This document shows positions 31,240 to 44,000 of a DNA stretch of 64,000 nucleotides, one piece after another. The DNA is from Acanthococcus lagerstroemiae (Eukaryota; Arthropoda; Insecta; Hemiptera; Eriococcidae). The first letter of the stretch is position 1. The number at the start of each line of letters is the position of its first letter. Both the position numbers and the translations under genes were made by a program. The stretch spans positions 23,767,312 through 23,831,311 of the forward strand of contig CM063113.1 in the NCBI GenBank assembly GCA_031841125.1, read 5' to 3'. A model generated the notes under the pieces. The model had not been told where the DNA came from. It saw nothing but the letters and a program-made list of their open reading frames with translations, and did not search any database.

Positions 31240-32095
31240 CCGTTGGGTAGTGTTTGTGTTTTAGGAAGTTTTTAAAGTTGTTGCTTCACCTAGCTGGCTG
31301 GCTACCTCTCCTGCGTCTGGCATATGGAGCCCAGACTGTTGTCCTGTACGTCCATATGTTGTCTATCAGTCGATTAACATGCCCTGCTCATCCCCATTTT
31401 TGTTTTTTGATAAATTTGATCATATTTTGTACTCCGGGAAGTCTCTTCTTGCTTTCTGTATTTTTAATTTAATTTTTTAGCCTTAGATTATGCATTGATT
31501 TTTTCCATGGGGTTTTGAGTTGTTTGTAATTTTATTAAGGACTTTTTGGTCAGCAGCCAGGTTTGGACTCCATACGCTAGTGTTGGGAGCACACATGTGT
31601 TGAAAATTGCGCATTTTACCTCATTTGTGTGTGGCCCTTTAAATATGTATCTTAGAGACCAGTATTTTTCCCAGCCTATTGTAATTCTTCAGTTTATTTC
31701 TTTATTAGTTCTGTCTCTATTTGTTCTAAGTAGACTGTCTCGCTGACTGCTTCCATTGCCTGGTCATTCAGTGTTATGGAGTTTTTTGAGTCTTCCTTGT
31801 AGAGTATCTTGGTTTTCTGAGTGTTAATTTCTAATCCTGCATTTTTCCGTTTTCATGTAAGTCGTGTAACATATTGTTCAAGTGGCCTTGATTGCCTGCA
31901 ATCAGGATTATGTCGTCGGAGAATCGGAGATTGTTGATTCTCTCACTTTTTACATTTATACCGTAATACTCCCCGTTCAACTTTACCTTTCTACTGTCTT
32001 TAAGAAGCGTAAATTCTCTATATTACTTTTGAAACTTGCTACGCACTCAGTCCTGATCCTTGAACAAGACAGAAATTTGAAGTACATACCAAGGT
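31240..32095 (-). pseudogene. APE-type LINE fragment, RT palm to C-terminus
   Basis: On the minus strand from 32040: KLNGEYYGINVKSERINNLR, then FSDDIILIAGNQ (the catalytic YADD box as FSDD), then INTQKTKILY near 31820, EINRRITIGWEKYWSLRYIF near 31700, NTCVLPTLAYGVQTWLLTKK near 31590, and AGHVNRLIDNIWTY with ARRRRGS near 31370-31300. This is a consistent palm-thumb-C-terminus order with several frameshifts and stops. The upstream endonuclease and RT motifs A-B are missing. A second minus-strand LINE piece lies 250 bp upstream (32345-32990) and is a different family. Confidence 0.88.
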
Positions 32096-32344
32096 AGCGT
32101 CTTCCGACGTCTGAGTATAATTCAAATCACGTGTTTGTATTGATGATAAAACCCTGGGACCCAAGGAGGCACGAAAAACATGTTTTTGAAGGTAAATACG
32201 AAAAATCTCGACTGACGTTTACAAATTTTGGTTGACACATAGAGAAACAGAGCCGTCTCTTAATTTTCTCGACTGAGTCCTAAATTTTATTGACTCTGAC
32301 TCGCAAAGTTTGAGAAGCAAAAAAAAGTTGATGGTGATAGGTTT

Positions 32345-32990
32345 TTAGGTTATCAGTCTTACAACCGGTTTGATGCAGCTCTCCATTTTTCCCTATCTTG
32401 TGCTAGTTCTTTCATTTCGTAATAACCCTTAGATTTGACATCCTAGATTATCTGTTGAACATACTGAAATCTTTGCCAACCCCTACTTAATTCTTTCCTT
32501 CCACTCTTTCTTTTAGCAGCAGTAATACTATTCCTGGGTGCCTCAAATTATGCCCTATTACTTTATATCTCCTTCTCTTCAGACAATTCCAAATATCCAT
32601 TTTACCTCCTACTCTGTTGAGTACATCCTCATTTTTTACCTTATCCGTCCATTTGATGATCCGCCTGTTGCACCACATCTCAAAAGCTTCGAACCTTCTG
32701 TTCTCTAGTTTTCCTGTGGTCCAAGTTTCACATCCATATAAGGCTACACTCCAAACGTAAGTTTTCAAGAACAGTTTTTTGATTTCCAGATTTATTTTTG
32801 ATTTGAAAAGATTACTTTTTCGATAAAATGTTAATTTGGCTTGGGCTATTCTGCTACTAATATCACTTTTACTCCTAAAATCTTTTGTTATTTTACTCCC
32901 TAAATAGCAAAATTCGCTTACTTCCTCAATCTTTCCTGCCCAATATTTATGTATGTATTTCCCGACTAATAATCGAAATTTTCTCAATTG
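32345..32990 (-). pseudogene. Endonuclease-RT type LINE, C-terminal domain
   Basis: A 166-codon minus frame (32987-32487) reads VSEFCYLGSKITKDFRSKSD, SRIAQAKLTFYRKSNLF, LKTYVWSVALYGCETWT, RRFEAFEMWCNRRIIK and KVIGHNLRHPGI. This is the highly recognisable post-RT domain of a widespread insect LINE family annotated as endonuclease-reverse transcriptase. It ends after ERVEGKN, and related codons (YYEMKELAQDREKWRAASNR) continue in shifted frames to about 32345. It is among the best-preserved coding pieces here. RT and endonuclease domains are absent from the 5' side. Confidence 0.92.
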
Positions 32991-34819
32991 AAGGGGAGGG
33001 GGCTCAGACTCGCGCCGATCCTACCAGGACAGTGCAGTAGGTTAGATTGTTGGATTCCGATGTTATGCCCCCTGGTGCATACGCGTAGCGTGGACCAAAG
33101 AATTCGGTGTGGGTCACGGAGGGACAGTTTTAACGGGTGATCGTTTATCTTAAGACTTTGAATATTTGGAGAACCGGACAAATTTTGGAGAAATAAGAAT
33201 CATTAGGAACTCAGACCGTCCTATGCCCTTGTGCAAATCATATTGAAGCACCCCCAACGTCCAAGATGTAGTTTCTCTCTGCATCACATGAAGACTCTTC
33301 AAGAATTATTTTACATTTTATCCATGCTTATATCAGAATCTGGCGAAGAATATTCGTTTCTTCATTACTTGTTTAAAACTTCCGAAGACGTTCCTCAACT
33401 TAGTTGAGGCTCTGTATGACTTTCTACACGTGTTATAGACTTGGAGCGTGAAAAGCTTTGTGACTTAATAGCATCGTGTCTACCTCGCATCCTTGCTAGT
33501 GATGTATGTACTCTCAGATTTTTTCTCGAGAATAAATCTGTGTGTGTGTGTGTGTGTGTGTGTATTTGCATGATGCCTTGTTGCTGAAACCAAGTCGTGT
33601 TACTGGTGGCGGAAAATTTGGTGCCTTGAACGATTATTAACCATTTGTGAACCCGTTCTGTGTCATCATCATCTCTCAGTTTTGTATAAAATGCAGCACA
33701 GTTGTGACAGCTTTCGGTCCCGCAGTTTTCTGCATTCACTTTTCTTTCTTCACTTTTCTTTTACACTGCGTTCGTTGGCATCTCGCTAAATTTGGATTCA
33801 GTGTTGTCAGTCGCAGGATATATCCTGAAGTATGGACGTTGGAATTTCAGCGTTGAATGATGTCCCTCTGTCTCTGGTCTTCTGATTTTCGATTGATAGA
33901 CTTACACAGTATTGGCTTGAAAGCTAAACGATATCTCTCCCCTCAGTATCCTCACAGTTCTGATCGAGATGGATAGATAATGTTTTCTGCCGTTATAAGC
34001 ACAAATAGGAGAAAGATCCCCCCCCCCCAAAAAAAAAAGAAGAAAATTACACATACAAAAAATTTTAGTATTATTTTGACGCTTGTCAGCCTCTCTCTAT
34101 TAGCCCTCGACTCCAGTGTATTGGCTATTTACGCTTATGTCCGCCCCCCCCAGTGTTCGGGATCACCAACATCTAAAGAATTGACGCTGTATTATGTGTG
34201 GCTCATGGGTGACTTACTCAATGTCGTGAGACACGTGTCTAGTACACTTTTCGTAATCATACGTCTTGAGCAGAAAGAAGGAAACACTCTAACGCATGAA
34301 ACCGCAAGGAAAATAATGGCAAACTCATCTTGGCTAATCTGTCATACGAAAACTGGGTGGTTGAAAATCGCTCGGTCACTACCCTGATACAAGGTAAAAA
34401 GACCAGATGAGAATTGAGGCATTTTGAAACCTCAACTGTGCAGGAGAGAATACAAGCTGTAACATCCGAGTACGAAACTTATAAAAATGAGAATAAGGTC
34501 CTCGACTTCCTCCGTACTTTGTCGTACAACATTAATTTATAAATTTATAAATATTAACACTAATACATGACTAAATAGTGTAAATTAATAACATTCGGGA
34601 AAAATCAATAGCATTCAAAAGATTGGGTGTCGGGAAAATGAATGTCGGGAAAACGGCTTCGGGTAAATGTCCAGGAACCCCTTAAAATTCCAATTGACTT
34701 GGCTGAAACTCTTCTCAACGTTTTCACGTTAATATTGTAATCAGACTTAGGACTCTTATGTTCGGTTGTTTTCTCTTATATCAACGAGTCTTGATAAGAA
34801 GTTCGAAGAAATAGTGAAA
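32991..34819. other. No gene; a TG microsatellite and homopolymers
   Basis: (TG)12 lies at about 33539-33563, and a C11-A10 junction at 34018-34038. The words TGTCGGGAAAA and TTCGGG recur near 34600-34670. Open frames have no recognised motif. Confidence 0.45.
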
Positions 34820-36085
34820 TTTGAATAATATGATTAAATGGAATATTGAACCTGATTCAATATCGGGAGTCTTTGAATGATTCCTATATGCAATTTGAGT
34901 TGGATTTGTGTAAAAGTAATGTCACGTGGGGAAAAAATAATCAAAAGTTTATGGTAGAATAATAAAAATGAAAAGTTGAAAAACTTGACAAAATTGGAAA
35001 CTGAATTTAATTCGGGATCATAACTTTTAAAACAGAGTGTCTACCGGTTATCTAAGTCATCTAAAATCAACTATTTTAAAAAGAGGTTATCTAAGTCATC
35101 TAAAGTCATATTTTTTCGCTGTGGGTCATCTAATAAATTTTTATTTTATTGAATAATTGGGAAAAACTCCCAAAATGACATAAGTTTATTGCATAGACAT
35201 CAGCTAATGAGTAAATAGTCAGCGAGTATGAATGAAATAGCGTGAAAGAATAGGAGTGAAGTTCTAAATGCAACATGAAGTAGGGAAGCAACTGAAAAGT
35301 AAGCGATCGGAGCGAGCAAATATTTTTGTAAGATCACAAAAAAATTGGAAAAAAGATCTTTTTTTACTTGTCAATGCTAGTAGACACTCTGTAAGAAAAA
35401 GCTCGAGTACAAAAATGTAGTTAGATTCTTGAGAAATTGTAGTCATATTCTGAAAAAATGATTAAAGAATAAATTATGACAGAAAATTTTTAATGAAATA
35501 AAACTCATGATCCGAACCAATCTGATGAAGCTGAATATTTAAATTAATTCGATATCCAGAGTTTTCAAGCAACTCGAATAAGAAAATTCAGCGGATTCGT
35601 GGAAAGTGACAGTCACCATGGGAAAATCACCCCAATGACTTCAGAAAAGAATTTAGACGAAAAATATTCTACAATTCGAATTACTCGATAAAGTGATAAA
35701 TTGAACGTGATTTAATATTTTGTGTCTTCGAACAACTAATTTACCAAATTTGTGTAAGATTCGTAGAAAATTGTGATCACTTAGAAAAAAATAATGAAAG
35801 GGTTGTAGTAAAACCGTTGGAAAAAATTGGTACATTTGATAGACATGAAAGACATGAAATTGAACTAGGGATCATAATTCTTCCGAAAAACCCCAAACGA
35901 AAATTGAGTAAACTTCTTGGAAAATTGTGTTCATATTTTTGAAAATTGTTCGAAAGATTATGACAATAATTTTGAGAATTGAAAAATCCCCAAACCTGAA
36001 AAATTCAAGAAAGTCGAAATGAATGTAGTTTGATACTGTAGGTTTTCAATTAACTGGAATATGAGAATTTAGCTCGATGTGTGAA
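34820..36085. repeat. Satellite-like tandem repeat of ~155-170 bp
   Basis: A landmark phrase GAAAATTGTGATCAC(TT)GGAAAAATGAT recurs at about 34920, 35432, 35599, 35767 and 35921. Each is preceded by a GAATTTAATTCGATA...GAGTCTTCGAACAACTCGAAT...AATTCAGCTGGATTTGTG phrase. Spacing is 154-168 bp in the uninterrupted part. The array is split by the hAT-like element at 35033-35391. The same family occurs at 62885-63230. Confidence 0.75.
35033..35391. mobile_element. hAT-like MITE in the satellite
   Basis: The TIRs are CAGAGTGTCTACCGG and the inverse of CTAGTAGACACTCTG (12 terminal bases perfect). The 8-bp flanks TTTTAAAA and TAAGAAAA agree at 5 of 8. The interior begins with TTATCTAAGTCATCTAAA, repeated once. 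The 359-bp copy is non-coding. It is related to the elements at 4328 and 12180. Confidence 0.75.
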
Positions 36086-38058
36086 AAGTTGCAGCACTGG
36101 CCCCCGCCATTGGGCAAGTTTCCGGTAGATGCCGAGAATTTTTATGTTCGGTGGGGGGTTGTCGTGCGAATGAAGGGTTCGCAATGTCCAGAAAAATTAC
36201 AAAGAAACGTAAAAGATAAACAGTCACGTTTATGGAGGGTGGGGAGGGGGTCTTTCCGGAAGATTTCGCCGGGTAATTTTCAAAACAGGTAGGCACCACT
36301 AGTAGGTGGTAGGTACCAATGAAGGTCAACCAAAAATGTCATCAATATGGATTTTATTAGCAGTGGTTACTTAGCCCGGGTTTCCAAAATCTGAATATGT
36401 TTGTTGTCAAGTTCCTAAAGATACCATCTTCAACCTGTAAGGATTTCTTGCGTGGTAACATTTGAGAATTGGACTTGTGTTAGCGTTAATATGTAATGTA
36501 CAAACCATGCGAGCGATTCGCAGCCGTAGATCTATTTACAATGTATGTATTGTAAAAAATTATAAAAATAGTATCTTAGATAGAAAATTTGAGCTAGTTG
36601 GGAAGCGTGTAATGTTTGCTAAATCAGACGTATCCATAATGAAGTATAATTTTTCGAATATTCGACGCTTCGTTCTCCACTCCTTTCTGCTGTAAAAGGT
36701 GTGTCCACAGATGTAACGAAAATTTTTGTTGGTGCCTATAGTGCATCCAAGCTACACAAACTATCGCATATTGTGAATAAAAATATGATGGATGACGTGG
36801 GAAAGGGGAAAAGAATAAAATTAATTCAACAGCGCCAGTGCATTTCACGAAGTTACATCTTGGTAAATAACATTCACGTGTAAATTACTGTCAGTCTTTT
36901 GTTTTCTTTTTCCATTAACATTTCGTCGCATGTGTAGCATTTCTTGAAGCGTAAGTTCACGATAATTTCGGCTGCGTTTGAGCGAGCAGCCGCCCATGCG
37001 CAACGGTGACACCGACCATTTATCAGGGTTATGATAGATCGCAAAATTGAGACCCGACCCGAGTTCGACGGAACGACAACCGCCAACCGGTTTCGATTTT
37101 TAGTTTTGCCATTATTATTGTATAATGTATACGTAGTATGTACCTCGATATTAATGACTCAACGGCTCAACCTCGAATCCCAACGTGCGGTAGGGCCATA
37201 TTGTAATTAGGGAGTTGGCGATTGTAGTCACCGTCATCGTCACTCCCGAATGAGTGGCCACTTTTCAAAGATCGTTGAATTGGTAAGTGCCGTTAATGGA
37301 CTCGATCAACCTCGGATATTGTGAATAGCTTATACACTTGTATCCTCATAGCCTACCGTTTACTTTTTGCTAGCAAGGCGAAGTACTTACTCTGAAACCT
37401 CTGAAACATTGTTTCGATAAACAAATGGGAGGGGGCGGGAGTTTTCAATGCTGTAATATAAGGCTAGGAATGCTCGACTGTGTGGAAAAGGCTTCGATGT
37501 TCGAATATTTGGCAAATATGGGAGTAGGTTCGTGAGATGATTAGCATCTGCATTGCTTTGTAAGTACCTATCTAATACCTATTGTATACTTATGAGCTAG
37601 TACATAGGGCACATGCAACATGTGTGGCCGGCTAGAGGTCCTATTATGGCGGCGTTTCAAATCAATGCCCTGCAAAAATCATGGAAAAAAGGGAGTGTCA
37701 GGCAGTTGAAATTTCAAGAATTGGCAACGCTATTCTCGAATTTGGTATTCTCTTTTTTTACAGGGTCTTTCGAACGCGTTAATTGTCAATGTGACCATAT
37801 TTGGGCCTGCAGGCAGTGATGTCAAATCAGGGTTACAAGGGTACATTATACTCCCTCCTTCAAAAAACTGTGGGGGGGGGTTCAGTGTACTCCAGAAGTT
37901 GAAAAAGAAATTGAAAACTATTTAGCAAGTTGATAAGAAGACGCTTTACGAAATTTCAAGGACAAGATTTATAAGATTTTTGGAAACAAGTTTTTCTCAA
38001 GATTTTTTGCGCTTGTTAGCTCCACTTTTAAAAAACAAAATCTAGTTCACTCCTTTTG
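36086..38058. other. No gene recognised
   Basis: AT-rich sequence. A G9 tract lies at 37872-37880. Confidence 0.5.
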
Positions 38059-38059
38059 A

Positions 38060-38850
38060 ATTAAAAACACAGCTTCCATCTACACAGCCGAACTCCATGC
38101 TATCCTACAGTGCCTAGTCACGATCTCCTCGCGCGAAGACCCATCCACCCCTACCCACTATCGGGTCCTCTCAGATTCACTTTCCTCCTTAAGGTCTCTG
38201 ATCGCCTTTCAACGCACGCTCTCATCCAACGCATCCATCTCATTCTCTATCTCATTTCCTTCACCACTAAGAGTATTTCACTCATCTGGATCCCAAGCCA
38301 TATTGGTATCCCAGGAAATGAGGCAGTTGATCAAGTAGCACAGCAAGCTATACAGCTCCCATATATCACTCGTCACCTCCCTATCTCAACAAACCTCACT
38401 TCCGCTATTCGCCAGACCATTTTGCGTAAGTGGTTCAAAGAGTGGCGGCATCAAGCCTCTCGGCACAACAAGTTCGCACCAATCAAGCTTACACCTGTCC
38501 CCTGGTCAACGTCCCAACGTTCCTCCCGCCGCGAGGAAGTTATCATTGCCTGTCTAGGGATTGGACATACACGCCTCACACGTATGCATCTTCTCACTAA
38601 CCTGTATCCCCTCAACTGTCCACACTGTGAAGATGAAGACCCTTTCACCGTGGACCACTTCGTCTCATGCCCCTCCCTCACCTGCCTTCGTAACTCTCAC
38701 GTCCCCCATAGTCGAATTTTGGCCCTCTCTAACTCCCACAAGCACATGAACAACACCCTCAACTACCTTTCCGCTGCTGGAACCTTTTCCGAGTCCATAG
38801 CCCGAGAGAACTCCGTGGTTCGATAATAATAATAATAAATTTAAAAAAAA
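38060..38850 (+). pseudogene. I/jockey-type LINE: RNase H domain, zinc knuckle and TAA tail
   Basis: From 38060, ASIYTAELHAILQCL and VLSDSLSSLRSL supply RNase H residues E and D. After one frameshift near 38200-38230 the frame running to 38826 gives ISLIWIPSHIGIPGNEAVD (the last catalytic D), then a C-terminal knuckle LNCPHCEDEDPFTVDHFVSC. It ends with a TAA repeat tail (TAATAATAATAATAA, 38824-38838), typical of I-like elements. About 240 codons are unbroken, so the copy is fairly young apart from the frameshift. RT and endonuclease are missing by 5' truncation. RNase H in such LINEs removes RNA from the template hybrid. Confidence 0.92.
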
Positions 38851-39269
38851 ATTCTGTGAGGAAATAATCAGATTCGGCGAAATATTCGTTATTGGTTATA
38901 GAATCGTATGAATTTCTCGACAGTTTATAATCAGTTTTCAGTTATGCAGAAAATCAAGGTATTGCTGGAACGTAAAATCGTCTGTCTCACTAGATTCGGG
39001 GGGGGGGGTGAATGCAATTTATTAGATTATTGTAGATTATCTTTGAAATTTATAACCGCGCAGAAATTATCAAAAACGTTATGACTGGTGGGAGCAGGGA
39101 GGAAGCCTCCACGCCTAATCAAGTCGACCAGCTGGGAAAAGATGAAAAAATGCCATTTGATTTGGGAAAATTCGGACCCACAAGCGCAAAAAAAAAACTC
39201 ATTTTTGTTGAAAAACAATTAGGTATGAGGGTCTAATATGGACCAAATACTCATTAGGGGGAAAATTCG
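38851..39269. other. No gene recognised
   Basis: AT-rich spacer between two LINEs, with G9 near 39000-39008. Confidence 0.5.
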
Positions 39270-41060
39270 ACAGGATGTCTCCGAATTTGATACTAAAACA
39301 ATAAAGAAAATAGTGCAGGAAAGCGGCTCCAGTAAAAAACCAAGAAAAATTATTCAAATAGGCACTTTCATGCTCCCAAAGCTGAAAAATACGGAAGTCA
39401 AAAACTAGTGGAAGTGGTAACGGAGTTCTACAAATTTATACACGGCAAACTCCAGCGAAAATAATAAGTGGAGAGAAAAAGGCTACGAACAAAGGACAAG
39501 TCCTGCCCATCTTGTGCGAAGAGGTAGAAAAAGCTATGAATGGACTCAAAACAAGTAAAGCACTCGGCCCTGATAATATCCAAAATGAAACTTTAAAAAT
39601 CCTAAGGCCGGCATTAACGGAACCTTTAACAAATCAACCTAACGCGGGAAATAGGTATAACCCCACAACAATGGAATATAGCCGAAATCATCATCCTGCA
39701 AAAAAAAGGTGATAGGTTGGATATTAACAGCTACCGCCCCATCAGCCTATCCTCGAACTTCGCCAAAATCTTTACGAAAATCTTAAAAGAGCGCATCTAC
39801 AATATACTGGACTTCCAACAACCTACTGAACAAGACGGCTTTAGAAAAAATTTTTCCACAATCGATCACTTCCAATCGCTGAACCAGATTATTGAAAAAG
39901 CAAAGGAATACAAAATAGAGACGTGGCTGATGTTCATAGACTACAGCAAGGCGTTTGATTCTCTCTATCATGATGAACTATGGCAGTCCCTGGCAGAATA
40001 AGGAGTCCGTTATAAAATCATCGAAATTCTCAGCTACTCATATGGTTCTCTTTTCATTTTGCTCCCACCCGAGCCCTGGAACCGCCCATTCGAGCAAGCT
40101 ACTCATATGGTTGCTCCGAAGCCTATTTGAGGACGGACACGAAGGGTACAAAGTTTCCGGTCCAAAGGGGTGTAAAATAAGGGAATTCTTTGTCCCCGAA
40201 CCTCTTCAACAGCGTCGTGGAGCAAATTCTTAGAACTTTAGATTGGGAGGGGAAAGGGATTAAAGTTCAGGGTCGTTGGGTAAACAATCTGAGGTTTGCA
40301 GACGACATTGTAATTATTGCTAAGGATTTTGGGGAAATTAAAAAAATGACGAAAGAACTAAAGGATGCAAGCCAAGTGTTTGGATTTTCTACGAATTTAT
40401 CAAAAACAAAATTCATGTCAAACGAAGTAGGGGAGAAGGAACTATGGCTAGAAGGGACAAGAATTAACAGAGTGGAGGAGTTACAAATACCTAGGACAAG
40501 CCATTTCATTTAACAATAACATAGGTCAAATCATTAGTGCAAGAATATCGAATGACTGGAAATTCTTTTGGGCACAAAAACATATTCTAAAAAGTAACAT
40601 GAAAATTATGCTCAAAACAAAAATCTTGGAAAGTTGTGTAGTCCCTACCCTGACATATGGATGTCAGGCATGGTCACTAACAAAAAAACAAAATGAACGT
40701 CGGAAAAAACACATAATTCAATGCTAAGGAGTATGCTGGGGATCAGGTTGGTGGAAAGGGTAAAAATGAGTTCCATCAGGAAGCAAACGAGGTTAAGGAT
40801 TAAAGGGTACAAAATAAAACAATTGAAATACAGATATGCGGGGCACATGATTAAAGGAGAATCGACAAAATTGAACTCTACTTGCACTCTATGGATCCCC
40901 TTGGACAGAGAAAGGAATCCAGGACGATCAGAGCTACCCGATGGGTAGATGAATTTCTGAAAACCTTAGGCCCTCGCTGGGGAACAACTGCTTGAGAATG
41001 GAAAATATGGAAAAGGGTGACAGAATCCTTTGCTCCACGGTGGGCAGATTAGGCAGCGAC
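39270..41060 (+). pseudogene. APE-type LINE, linker plus RT and C-terminal domain
   Basis: Plus-strand order: linker VVTEFYKFIHGKLQRK (39413), EEVEKAMNGLKTSKALGPDN (39518), YRPISLSSNFAKIFTKIL (39726), EQDGFRKNFSTIDHFQSL (39828), catalytic motif A LMFIDYSKAFDSLYH (39927), motif B GNSLSPNLFNSVVEQ (40172) with the preceding Q codon changed to TAA, and motif C NLRFADDIVIIAKD (40285). Then KILESCVVPTLTYGCQAWSL (40622), YRYAGHMIKGES (40830) and TRWVDEFLKTLG (40938). Stops and frameshifts are numerous, so it is dead. It is the most complete RT in the window, and all catalytic aspartates remain readable. The endonuclease is missing. A SINE piece interrupts it at 40048. Confidence 0.93.
40048..40096 (-). 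mobile_element. 49-bp SINE 3' fragment with 16-bp target duplication
   Basis: The minus strand reads TGCTCGAATGGGCGGTTCCA then GGGCTCGGGTGGGAGCAAAA and a short A-rich end, the SINE tail. AGCTACTCATATGGTT occurs identically at 40032-40047 and 40097-40112. The insertion disrupts the LINE between RT motifs A and B. Confidence 0.95.
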
Positions 41061-44000
41061 CCACTTACTAAGGGACGCAATCCCTAATGAAGGCAGTAAG
41101 TAAAGAAATAAATAAAAATGGACCACATTTTGTTTTTCCATTATAAAATGAGCAGTAGTGTGGGGGGAAAGAGATTGGTCTGGAAATGGTTGCAAAGGAA
41201 ACTTAGAAGTATTTACTACCATAACCCCGAACTGGAAGAACCACGAACAAAACTTCGTATTTATCCTGATTTCTTGCAAAAAAGTTGTCGATTTTTATTT
41301 TAAAATTTTTGGGTTCTCATTATGGACCACCTTCGAAGATTGAAGAAAATAAAAAGGGGAAATCGAATTGTTTGATAAAATTAAGTGCGTGGTGTGTTAT
41401 GTATGTATTTAAACACAAGGAACAGATATATTTCTTCTTGCTGCTGCATTCTCAATAGCCACGTCACATTTTCATGGCTCCATGACCTAGATTTAATGCA
41501 CTGTATCCAGCCTTCACCATGCGTATCCTCAACTCTACAAGAACATCTTGTCCATGTGGAGGCAGTGTTCTACAAGTTCTCTATGTAAGACTTGTTTCCT
41601 TTCAACGAAACGTCGATCTTGTTACGTGTATCACAGGGTTCAGTTTTCTGCTCTCACAAATAAGTGCAGGATGTGATAAGTTTCGCATTATTATCAGTGA
41701 ATCACTGAGCGAATTATCTGCATGAACTTACATATCGTTATATACTGTCGTCCCCAATCTGTTCAGAGTCGTTGAAGGTACTGAGTACGTCTTGGCAGCT
41801 CGTAAATAATCCATATCTTGGGCCTGTACAGCTCGGATGGCTAATTCCATAGCGTCACAATCTCACTTCTTTCGTGATGACGTCTGTAAATATTCTACTC
41901 TTAGGAATTTACTCCAAAACAATCAAAATATAAGTCCAGTACACAAGAGTTCTTCTAGTTTGTCATTTCTGTATTATCTAGTTGTGGTTCATGTGAGGAT
42001 CTGAGGAATCCCATATGTGGTTCATATTAAGACGCTTTAATAAGAGATATTTATTTACACTTGCTTCAAGTTTCGTAAACGATTGAGTTTCGTTCAATAT
42101 GTGGCGTGGAAGTAATCGTTTTCACCTTCTTTTTGATACAGAGCATCTTGCAGAAAACTTCATCTGAGTACACTTTCGGTGAAGTTTCGTGGAATTGAAC
42201 AAAAACTTTTCATTTCTACAATTTCATTCTTCTCCTCTATTCGCTTCTGTTTGGCTTCCTAGCCACAGATTTCTGGTCAGTGACTGGATTAGTAACCTGG
42301 CACTTTATTCTAGTCTCAAAACTCCAGTGCTCAGGTAATTGGCGAAGACAGAATTTCGTGGTTTTGCAAACATCAGGAATATGAATCGTTCTCCGATCGA
42401 TAATGTGTGCTGTACGTATATCTGACCTAAAAGTGTAGATACACCTCTGTCGCTTTCAACTCAACGAACTCATCATCTTAACTGGTAACAATACAATTTC
42501 TTATCAAACTATGTCACTTGACGGATTTTCGCTTCACGTTTTATCTTTTCGTAAACCCGTCTCGTGATATTTACTTACCAAACCATAAAGATCGTTTACA
42601 ACATTGTTCGCAATGTTCAGATTTCGGTGTCCTCATTTTCTATAATCTTGACGATGACGTTTCTCAGTCGCCTAGAATTGATAATGTGAATATTTTTCGA
42701 AGTTGAAACTCCATTCAGTAGCGTCAGAACGAGGGGGTACAGTAGTACATTGCTATAAAAAAAACTGGGAGAGATAGCCCTTTCATTCGCAGTATGGGGG
42801 GGGGGGTTGAAAACAGATCGAAAATGTCAATTCCGCGCGAAAGGTTGACATGCAGGCCAAAAAAAAAATCAACTTTTCTTATACTTCACCGTTGACTGAA
42901 TTGAACGTTAAAAATGCCGACTAAATGGTAAGCTCGAACGAGAAGAAAACGTCCCGGAAAATTCCGACTTTCCCAAAACCCAGAAGAATTCCGACTAAAT
43001 TGATTGAATTATCGAAAAATGCCGACTTCGAAGATTTGTGTGGGGTCATCCTCATACCCTCTCGGTTCCGCCTTGAGTGTCCTGGAGACTTGGAACTTTG
43101 TAGCTGGGAGCAGTCGGAGCCTTTTTCTTCTTTTTTTTTGGGGGGGGGGCGCAAATTCTAAAAGGCTGACAACCCCTTCCTCCCTTCAGAAAAAAAGTAA
43201 AAAGCATGGTCTCGAATTCGTATCAAAAGCAGAGGTAACAAGTAAAAAATCTTGTACATTTCAAAAATTTCGTCACTGGTCTCTTAAGGCGCCTTCTTGT
43301 ATGTGTGTGTGGTGGTGGTGGGGGAGGGAGGGAGGTAAAATGATACTCTGTACCCAGAACTTTTTTGGAATTCCTCGTTCCGACGCCGCCGACTTGGAGC
43401 TGTTTGACCAAAAAAGACCAAACCTCAATTAATTTTCTAATGAACATTTTTATAGCTTACTAAGGACAAGTAATTGGAGAAGTTTAACTTCCACTACTTC
43501 TCGTTCCATAACAATGAAACTTTCTTTAACTCATGTGATTGAAGAGGCTCTGTGGGATGAAGTTAGTGCTGAACTTGCTGCATGAAATTCGTGACCAATG
43601 CCGAACGCTGAGTGGCAGGTCAAGTCTTGAGATGTACCAAAGGTTGTTATACGTGATTGGTTTTATCAACTCTCGCTCTTACAGGCAATCAATGAGCAAA
43701 GGGACTAGAATTGGGAACTCTTAGAAGTCACTGTACATTTGCAATAAGCTCTGGGTTTAATGAGGTACCTGTTCAAAGATACAGTTAAGTGACAAGAGTT
43801 AAAGTAGTTATATGAACTTTGATGCCCGTGAAAATATGACCCAAGATTTTCTTCATACTCTATAGAGATTCATAGCTTTGTCAGTGTTTGTGAACCGGTT
43901 TATTCGCTAGAATTCTTGAACGTGACCCGTAGTCAGGTCAGATTTGTAACGCGGACGAAGAAAATGTCATGGTTAGTGGAACTAAGAAACCGTGGAACGA

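Noticed and set aside
33539..33563. TG microsatellite as a regulatory Z-DNA site
   Set aside because: Ordinary dinucleotide repeat with no supporting context.
33980..34387. 135-codon plus-strand frame
   Set aside because: It begins in a C-A homopolymer junction and shows no conserved motif.
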